A DNA stretch of 6,858 nt from Phycisphaerae bacterium (lineage in GTDB: Bacteria; Planctomycetota; Phycisphaerae; Phycisphaerales; SM1A02). Every line of letters begins with the position of its first letter. Position 1 is the stretch's first letter. Under the pieces are notes generated by a model. It was not told where the DNA came from, searched no databases, and saw only the letters and a program-made list of their open reading frames with translations. A program made the translations under genes and the position numbers. Of this stretch, positions 1 through 5,105 are shown in pieces. The stretch is from positions 1-6,858 of the forward strand of contig NYSW01000101.1 in assembly GCA_002683195.1 (NCBI GenBank). The letters run 5' to 3'.

Positions 1-1623
1 GCCGTCGCCGTCGGGGTCTCGCCAGAGACCGATCCGGACGGGACGGCCCGCCGTGGTGTTGACGAAGTCGATCTCGATCGCGGTGGCTCGCGCGAACGGT
101 GTCGCGACCGGAACGTGCTGCAGCCAGGCCATGTACCCCTCGCCCGAACGAACGCCGTATTCGGGCCCACCGTCGTCGTAGGCGATCAGATCGGGGATGC
201 CGACCTGGCAGTCGTCGGGGATCCCGTCTCCCTGGCAGTCCGGTCCGCCGCTCGCGATCTCGCAATCGTCCGGAATTCCGTTCGCGTTGCAGTCGTTGCC
301 GTCGAGTTCGCACCAGTCGTAGATGCCGTCGCCGTCGCAGTCGGGTGGGGTTCCTTCGCAGACGTCGAGTTGGCCGTTCCCGTTGCAGTCGAGGCCTGGA
401 TTCGCCGCGATCTGGCAGCCGTCGAGCTGGAGGTCGTCATCGCAGTCGAGGAAGGGACGCATCACCGAACCGGGCATCACTTCGCGGACGCCGAACGGGG
501 GTTTCCACTCGAGTCGGCAGACCGCTTCACCGCTGACGTCGAACCACTCCAGGCTGAGTACGTGGCTTCCCGCGGAGAGGAAGATGCCCGCCGAGACCTC
601 CTCCACGCCATGGTTCCGCCAGTCGTCGATGATCGCCACGCCGTCGACGAAGAGTCGGACTCCATCGTCGGACGTCACGTAGAACGAATAGAACCCGGTG
701 TACTCGGCCTCGAGTTCCCCGGTCCAACGGGCCGCGAAGTCGGAGACTCCGGCCCCTGGCCAGGGTTCGCCGACGCCGATGTCGAAGTCGACGGAGTCGA
801 AGATCCGCGATGCGAACGGGGTGGCGAGATCCTGGTTGGTGAAATAGGTACCGAGAAAGCCGATCGCGTCCGGCGACTCGCATTCGTCGTCGAGAAGGTT
901 GCCGTTGCAATCAGACTTCGGGGACTCGACGGCGACGCAGGCATCGAGAAATCCGTCGCCATTGCAGTCGAGCCAGGGAGGGAGGAGGAGCTCGACGGCA
1001 TCGGGCCGGCCATCGGCATCGCAGTCCGGAGACTGGCATTCGTCAGGCACGCCGTCACCGTCGAGGTCGAGGCTCTCACCGAACTGGATGTCGCTGTCGT
1101 CGGGGAAGAAGTTCTGATTGCAGTCGACATTCCCGACTTCGACGATCGAGTGCAGCAGGTTCTTCCCGTCCTTGTCCGTGGTGGCGTCGCCGGGGAACCA
1201 GAGGCCGCTCGGCGTCATGTAGGCCTGATTGCGTTCCGGGATCTGGTCGGGGTCCGCGGTGCCCCACGATTCGAATGTTCGGAACTCCCCGGTCGCCCAC
1301 CGCCAGTCGCCGTCGGTCACCCGGTCGCTGAGACCGATCCAGCACCACCGAGGCACACCGTTCCACATGGAGAGCGCCTCGACCACGGCGCTCTGTTCGG
1401 CGAACGACTCGAATGCAACCAGTTTCCCATCGAGCGATTCTGCAACCGACACTGCTTCGTCCACGGTCGATGGCGAGAGCAGGTAGTACTTGTGAGTGCT
1501 GTTGATGATCTCCACCGGGCCCGCGATGATCTCGGGACCGCCCGACGCCAGGGCGGCTGAGGTCATCAGGATCGATGCCGCCGCAGCGAGCCGGGAATGA
1601 TTTCGCGGGGAGTTGAGACTCAT
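1..1623 (-). CDS. Secreted C-type lectin / PA14 / calcium-repeat protein, partial (C-terminus outside window)
   Basis: The frame is open from ATG 1623 to the window edge, giving 541 residues with no stop. Residues 1-26 look like a Sec signal peptide: R7/R11, a hydrophobic run, and ALA at 24-26 before SGG. Residues about 42-164 form a C-type-lectin-like domain: KYYLLSPST at 45-53, then WIGLSD at 95-100, W107/W109 with TGE, and W120. The classical EPN/QPD and WND calcium-sugar motifs are not clearly kept, and C94 is the only Cys in that domain. Acidic Cys/Asn/Gly repeats follow at 167-251. A PA14 domain spans about 254-376, with TSDDGVRLFVDG at 317-328, whose Asp pair (D319, D320) is typical of ligand/Ca binding. 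Repeats resume at 393-473, followed by a module starting near 478 (AYDDGGPEYG) that is cut off. The likely role is extracellular binding of carbohydrate or matrix; no catalytic domain is visible. An in-frame ATG at 1629 would add two residues, and neither start has a clear ribosome site. Confidence 0.88.
   Translation of the reverse strand, partial: MSLNSPRNHSRLAAAASILMTSAALASGGPEIIAGPVEIINSTHKYYLLSPSTVDEAVSVAESLDGKLVAFESFAEQSAVVEALSMWNGVPRWCWIGLSDRVTDGDWRWATGEFRTFESWGTADPDQIPERNQAYMTPSGLWFPGDATTDKDGKNLLHSIVEVGNVDCNQNFFPDDSDIQFGESLDLDGDGVPDECQSPDCDADGRPDAVELLLPPWLDCNGDGFLDACVAVESPKSDCNGNLLDDECESPDAIGFLGTYFTNQDLATPFASRIFDSVDFDIGVGEPWPGAGVSDFAARWTGELEAEYTGFYSFYVTSDDGVRLFVDGVAIIDDWRNHGVEEVSAGIFLSAGSHVLSLEWFDVSGEAVCRLEWKPPFGVREVMPGSVMRPFLDCDDDLQLDGCQIAANPGLDCNGNGQLDVCEGTPPDCDGDGIYDWCELDGNDCNANGIPDDCEIASGGPDCQGDGIPDDCQVGIPDLIAYDDGGPEYGVRSGEGYMAWLQHVPVATPFARATAIEIDFVNTTAGRPVRIGLWRDPDGDG
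205..447 (-). repeat. Calcium-type DCNxNGxxDxC repeats, block B (coding)
   Basis: This stretch encodes residues 393-473 of the lectin/PA14 protein, just after the PA14 domain. The copies are DCDDDLQLDGC at 393, DCNGNGQLDVC at 412, DCDGDGIYDWC at 428, DCNANGIPDDC at 444 and DCQGDGIPDDC at 462. They are more regular than block A: five units at a 16-19 residue period, each ending in Cys, most followed by a short spacer such as EIASGGP. The paired Cys residues could form disulfides after export. Confidence 0.8.
871..1125 (-). repeat. Calcium-type DCNxNGxxDxC repeats, block A (coding)
   Basis: This stretch encodes residues 167-251 of the lectin/PA14 protein. It holds degenerate copies of an Asp/Asn-rich loop: DCNQNFFPDD at 167, LDGDGVPDEC at 187, DCDADGRPD at 200, DCNGDGFLDAC at 219 and DCNGNLLDDEC at 238. 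The DxDxDG-like spacing resembles dockerin, EF-hand and thrombospondin type-3 calcium loops, so calcium-stabilised linkers are the likely role (inference). Such loops are common in secreted planctomycete proteins. Confidence 0.8.
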
Positions 1624-1782
1624 GACCATCGATGTCCGGAACGGGAATGGATTTGCAGTGGTGACTGGAACGACCCGAGTGTAGCCGCCGCGTCGCCGAT
1701 TTCCAGAAAAGTTTTATTCCGGATCGCAAGTGCGGATTCAAGCGAAATTTTGGCCATGTTGCAGTCCGGGTATTCTCATGAC
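1624..1782. promoter_or_regulatory. Divergent intergenic region with weak candidate promoters
   Basis: This is the only real gap between divergent genes in the window, and 1700-1760 is clearly richer in A/T than the surrounding coding DNA. On the minus strand a TACACT box at 1683-1678 would start transcription about 45 nt before the lectin gene; its -35 is poor. On the plus strand TATTCT at 1771-1776, with TTGGCC at 1750-1755 (15-nt spacer), would start transcription at or next to ATG 1783, implying a leaderless mRNA. These matches are short, so only the presence of divergent promoters somewhere here is reasonably supported. Confidence 0.35.
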
Positions 1783-3015
1783 ATGCTTGAAAACGGACCA
1801 GATCTGGACTCCGAGATTGAATTTTCGGAAGAGGCCGCGAAGGCGTTGGTCGATTTGAAAAGTGCGCTCTCGGGGGTGGTCGAAGGATGCGACCAGCTTG
1901 TCGGAACCCGGCCGATCGACATCTCCCGAGGTCTTCGAATCGACATGAAGCTTGCTTGGAAGATCGCTCATCTCGTCGAGGGGGCGCGGTCGTTCGACTC
2001 CGCGAGGCATCTGCCCGGGGTCGCAGGAATGGGGATCTTCCTCGCCGCGGCGGCCGATCAGGGCGCCGATCCCGCCGATGTGCATCGAGTGTCGGAGTCG
2101 TTTGCGGCCGTCGAGAAGGTCATTGCACGACGCTGCGGGAGCCGAAGGGTCTTCCTTGCCATGGTCGAGGCGATTCTCGAGACCGAGGACCGGATTCCCG
2201 CCGTGGCGGACCGAAAGAAGTTCTTCGAGGGATCCCGCTCCGTCTGGGGCTTGAAGGCCGATCTCGTTCATCGGATGGACGTGCTTCACCCCGGTCAATT
2301 CAAAGATCTCCTCGATTGCGTGACCATCCGGACGCTGGCTGGAACTCGTCGAATTCGTGGCGGGGTGCCGCTCGTTCTTCCGCGTCTCCAGGTCATCGAT
2401 GATCGAGGAGTGGAGAACCGGAGCAGCCTCCTCGGGCCCTTGGATCAAGACGTTCGAGCGGGCGATTTTCCGATCGTCCAATCGCTTTGCGACGGTCCGA
2501 TTCCGTCCTTCGGCATCCAGACGCGCGAGGAAGGAATGCTCTTCGAGGCGCCGCCACTCGACGAAGCGGATTCCTCGAGCTTCACGGTGGTGGCGGGAGA
2601 GGTGCTCCGAGCCGCGCAGCCGATCCGGGTTCAGGGTGACTCCCACGGCATCTTCCAGTTGATGCGCTTCCGCGTCCCCGCTTCGATCGCGATCTTCGAC
2701 GTGCTGGTCCACCAATCGCTGGCCGAGCCCAGCGTCGAGCCCGACGCCTATCTCGCCAGTGAGCTGAATGATTCGGCCAGCGTCATCCACAACGTCCGGC
2801 GGGTTCGGCTTCCGATCGGGATTCGTCACCGCGAGGTCGAGATGAACGAGGTCCCCGCGCTGGATTCGAAGGGTGGCATCGGGGAGCGACTCGAGATCGC
2901 CATGAAGGCGGCGGACTGCCGGCGTGAGGACTTCCGCTGGTTCCGTCTCGAGGCGGAGTACCCACCCATCTGCAGTGTCTTGGCCTTCGAGTGCGAGCAA
3001 CCTTCTTCCGGCTGA
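1783..3015 (+). CDS. Uncharacterised protein, probable planctomycete-restricted family
   Basis: This 410-residue soluble protein has no signal peptide and no membrane segment. I do not recognise a named domain, though the N-terminal half recalls hypothetical proteins of Phycisphaerae (recollection, not a search). Residues about 15-145 look largely helical. Within them, 43-66 (RPIDISRGLRIDMKLAWKIA and the following helix) reads like a helix-turn-helix, followed by a SARHLPG turn at 73-79. A conserved-looking segment FFEGSRSVWGLKADL sits at 147-161. From about 190 to the end the sequence alternates hydrophobic and polar residues as in a beta-rich domain. A DNA-binding regulator with a C-terminal sensing domain is one possibility, but this is weak inference. 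Start choice: ATG 1783 is preferred because the acidic/helical sequence begins just after it. ATG 1756 (nine residues longer) and ATG 1597 are in frame, but the latter would run through the divergent promoter region. No Shine-Dalgarno is evident. It ends 22 bp from the convergent sulfotransferase gene with no clear hairpin between. Confidence 0.72.
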   Translation: MLENGPDLDSEIEFSEEAAKALVDLKSALSGVVEGCDQLVGTRPIDISRGLRIDMKLAWKIAHLVEGARSFDSARHLPGVAGMGIFLAAAADQGADPADVHRVSESFAAVEKVIARRCGSRRVFLAMVEAILETEDRIPAVADRKKFFEGSRSVWGLKADLVHRMDVLHPGQFKDLLDCVTIRTLAGTRRIRGGVPLVLPRLQVIDDRGVENRSSLLGPLDQDVRAGDFPIVQSLCDGPIPSFGIQTREEGMLFEAPPLDEADSSSFTVVAGEVLRAAQPIRVQGDSHGIFQLMRFRVPASIAIFDVLVHQSLAEPSVEPDAYLASELNDSASVIHNVRRVRLPIGIRHREVEMNEVPALDSKGGIGERLEIAMKAADCRREDFRWFRLEAEYPPICSVLAFECEQPSSG

Positions 3016-3037
3016 GACGCGGATCCGAAGAGGACGG

Positions 3038-3961
3038 TCAGGTGGGCCACCCGAACGCGGACAGATCGAGCCCGATTCTCGATGACAGCCGGCGATTGGA
3101 GCCTGGAAGATCGAGGTCCGAGAGGCGTTTCTTGATGATTCGATCGGCGTGGGACCGCCGGCGGGTCTCGCCGGACTCGGTGGCGATTCGACCGATGGCT
3201 CTGGCGATGCGTCGTCCGGGGCCGGCGAGGCTTGGGAAGGGTGGAGCTCGATGCAGGGAACTCCGGACCGCAAGCAGGTTGACGCGTCTCAAGACCGCCG
3301 CTTCCAACAGGGGCGGTGCTGAAAAGATCGGTCCCGTGTCGGGCGGCGGCGGAAGCGGAATCTTCGAGAATTCCTCGATCCGCGCCAGGTGTCGTGCGGG
3401 GTCGTCGCGAAGGCCCTCGAACGGCAGTACCAGTACGTTTTCCGCCCCGAAGACCCGGTCAAGCAGGTTCACGAAGCGGTCGAACCCGAGGAACTCGGGA
3501 TCGAAGGCTGGAAGTCGGTGGTCGCCCGAATCCAGTGGTCGGAGGAAATCCTCGATCCCGCTGATTCCTCCGATTCGGACCTGTTGGAGCCAGATCGACC
3601 GCACCAGGGCATGCTGTTCGCGGACGACGAGCAGGATCCGGGCCTCGGGTACGAGGCTCGCAAGTCGTCGTACATTTCGTTCGGCGTCGCTCCACCCCGA
3701 TGCGGGGTTCCCGCTGAAGCGTTCATTCGAGATGATCACGGACGAACCTTGATGCTCGACCTCGGCGATCCGCTCTTGAATCCACCGGCGGGTCGAGTCG
3801 GCGTCGAAGTCGAGTTCCCGCGGAAGCACGATGCGGGCGGCTGATTCCGCCCGATCCGGGAGCGTGTTGAAGGGGCGGCCGTCACGTCCGTCAAGCACAT
3901 GCTGCTGGAACCAGGTGGAGCCGGTTCGATGCAACCCGAGATGAATCAACGGTCGTTTCAC
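3038..3961 (-). CDS. Sulfotransferase family protein (PAPS-dependent type)
   Basis: This 307-residue protein is of usual length for bacterial sulfotransferases, which move a sulfate from PAPS to a hydroxyl of a glycan, lipid or other acceptor. The 5'-phosphosulfate loop is HLGLHRTGSTWFQ at 7-19; the usual Lys of GLHKTGTT is Arg (R12). The 3'-phosphate site is RILLVVREQHALVRSIW at 108-124, with R114 and S122 at the family's eight-residue spacing. SNERFSG at 78-84 and FGAENVLVLPFEGL at 171-184 also fit, as does the C-terminal NRRLSSRIGLDLSAFGW at 289-305, which matches the common NRxLxxxxGLDLxxYGY ending. It starts with GTG at 3961, overlapping the TGA of the DUF2304 gene by 4 nt (GTGA), so translation is probably coupled. 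It is the last gene of the GT2-DUF2304-sulfotransferase operon. The acceptor is unknown; a cell-surface glycan is the natural guess from context. Confidence 0.87.
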   Translation of the reverse strand: MKRPLIHLGLHRTGSTWFQQHVLDGRDGRPFNTLPDRAESAARIVLPRELDFDADSTRRWIQERIAEVEHQGSSVIISNERFSGNPASGWSDAERNVRRLASLVPEARILLVVREQHALVRSIWLQQVRIGGISGIEDFLRPLDSGDHRLPAFDPEFLGFDRFVNLLDRVFGAENVLVLPFEGLRDDPARHLARIEEFSKIPLPPPPDTGPIFSAPPLLEAAVLRRVNLLAVRSSLHRAPPFPSLAGPGRRIARAIGRIATESGETRRRSHADRIIKKRLSDLDLPGSNRRLSSRIGLDLSAFGWPT

Positions 3962-4344
3962 GGATCGGTGGCCTCGGCTTCCGGCGGATTATTTCGGATC
4001 CGGCCTCGGCCATCTCCGGACGACGCCTCGAGGATGGCGAGATGACGAACCAGAAGCGTGAGCTCGCGTCGTACCTTGCGAAGTCGCAGGTAGAACACCA
4101 CGAATCCCTGGAACACCACGAGCGCGACGAGGTAGACGATCAGATCAGTCCCGCGGCTGATACCGATCGACTGGGCGATCCTGGTGGTCTGGTTCGGATC
4201 GAGGGCCGCGAGGATTCCCGCGACCGAGATGATCAGGATGATCACCGCGGCCGGACGACCGATCGATCGCCGGAACCCGCCGATCAGGCTGAAGAGGCCG
4301 AGGCATCCGAGGATGGAGATCAGGATGATTTGGAAAGTGGTCAT
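3958..4344 (-). CDS. DUF2304 family small membrane protein
   Basis: The product has 128 residues. Hydrophobic segments lie at about 4-22, 31-48 and 67-86, then a basic/leucine-rich helix RKVRRELTLLVRHLAILE at 89-106 and a polar tail. GISRGTDLIVYL at 61-72 and the LxxLVRxLAxLE helix are the recognisable DUF2304 signatures. The family has no proven reaction. It is typically encoded beside GT2 polyprenyl-phosphate sugar synthases, and it may anchor or assist the glycosyltransferase at the inner membrane or help present the lipid-linked sugar (inference). Both junctions are 4-nt overlaps: its ATG overlaps the GT2 stop (ATGA at 4344-4341) and its TGA overlaps the sulfotransferase GTG start. This indicates one transcript and probably matched synthesis. 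Confidence 0.88.
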   Translation of the reverse strand: MTTFQIILISILGCLGLFSLIGGFRRSIGRPAAVIILIISVAGILAALDPNQTTRIAQSIGISRGTDLIVYLVALVVFQGFVVFYLRLRKVRRELTLLVRHLAILEASSGDGRGRIRNNPPEAEATDP

Positions 4345-5105
4345 CCGGCGAACCTGCCAATGAGGTAGTGGAGGAGGATTCGGAAGCTCCCGGTCCAGCG
4401 CTGGCCTTTGTTGCGAGCGTAGTCGCTATATCGGATGGTGACCGGGTATTCCCGCACCCGGGCGCCGCTTCGGGCGATGAGATCGATGATCTCGCTGGCA
4501 TGGGCCATGCGATCGGCGGTGATCTCGATCGACGTCGCCGCTTCCCGTGAGAGCACTCTCAGGCCGTTGTGCACGTCGTTCAGGCGCACCCCGCTCACGA
4601 CGCGATGGAAGAGAACCGCGGACCGCAGCAGGATCCGTCGAGTGGCCGGGATCTCGGAGATGTCGCCGGCGAAGCGGTTGCCCAGCGCGATGTCGCACTC
4701 GTCCCTGGCGACACCGGCGACCATCTTCTGGAGATCTTCGAGCCGATGCTGGCCGTCGGCGTCGAAATGGGCGATTCTTCGAGCCCCCTGCGCGAGGGCG
4801 TAGTCCGTACCGGTCTGGAGGGCGGCCCCCTGACCGCGATTCAGGAAGTGACGCAGGGCATGCGGGGCGCAGTCCTGCAGGACATCCCAGGTTCGATCCG
4901 ACGACCCGTCGTCGACGGCCACGACATTCTTGAAGCAGGGGGTGATCGAGCCGATGACCTCCCGGATCGCCTCGGCTTCGTTGAAGACCGGAATAACGAC
5001 CCAGGTTTCATCCGCGATGGCCGGTTCAAGGCCGTTGTTTGCGTCTGGAAATTTCTCGTTGGCTGGCATTCGCATCAGATCAACGTAACCTGAAACGAGA
5101 TTCAT
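4341..5105 (-). CDS. GT2 glycosyltransferase, polyprenyl-phosphate hexose synthase-like
   Basis: This 254-residue GT-A-fold enzyme is likely to transfer a hexose from a nucleotide sugar to polyprenyl phosphate on the cytoplasmic face, as in the DPM1/DPG-synthase-like branch of GT2. Motifs from the ATG 5105 start are VVIPVFNEA at 36-44, AVDDGSSD at 63-70, NRGQGAALQTG at 89-99, the metal-binding DAD in HFDADGQH at 113-120, LGNRF at 141-145, DVHNGLRVLSR at 177-187 and the C-terminal YPVTIRY at 220-226 with KGQ at 233-235. There are no C-terminal transmembrane helices, unlike ArnC/GtrB types; the adjacent DUF2304 protein could supply membrane attachment. ATG 5105 is preferred over TTG 5123 because that TTG abuts the GGGAG that probably serves as ribosome site. 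ATG 5075 and 5069 are also possible, since the fold itself begins near residue 34. It is first in the operon. Confidence 0.9.
   Translation of the reverse strand: MNLVSGYVDLMRMPANEKFPDANNGLEPAIADETWVVIPVFNEAEAIREVIGSITPCFKNVVAVDDGSSDRTWDVLQDCAPHALRHFLNRGQGAALQTGTDYALAQGARRIAHFDADGQHRLEDLQKMVAGVARDECDIALGNRFAGDISEIPATRRILLRSAVLFHRVVSGVRLNDVHNGLRVLSREAATSIEITADRMAHASEIIDLIARSGARVREYPVTIRYSDYARNKGQRWTGSFRILLHYLIGRFAG

Noticed and set aside
205..1125. Repetitive DNA as a CRISPR-like or satellite array
   Set aside because: The periodicity is at protein level (16-19 residue calcium-type loops) with variable DNA sequence and spacing, so it is coding repeat, not a DNA-level array.
115..1560. Long plus-strand open frame (481 codons) opposite the lectin/PA14 gene
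   Set aside because: It is antisense to a frame with a signal peptide, CTLD, PA14 and repeats. Its own translation is a monotonous VAVAVE/VEVD pattern arising from the antisense of Asp-rich codons, with no domain.
3041..3052. GGTGGGCCACCC inverted repeat near the convergent gene ends, as a terminator
   Set aside because: The stem is only four to five base pairs, there is no T-run, and it lies inside the last codons of the sulfotransferase gene.
1738..3273. Long minus-strand open frame (511 codons) opposite the unknown gene and the sulfotransferase end
   Set aside because: The translation is rich in Arg, His, Pro and Gly without hydrophobic cores, and it would overlap the sulfotransferase 3' end in another frame. 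The plus frame has more normal protein composition and G/C-biased third positions.
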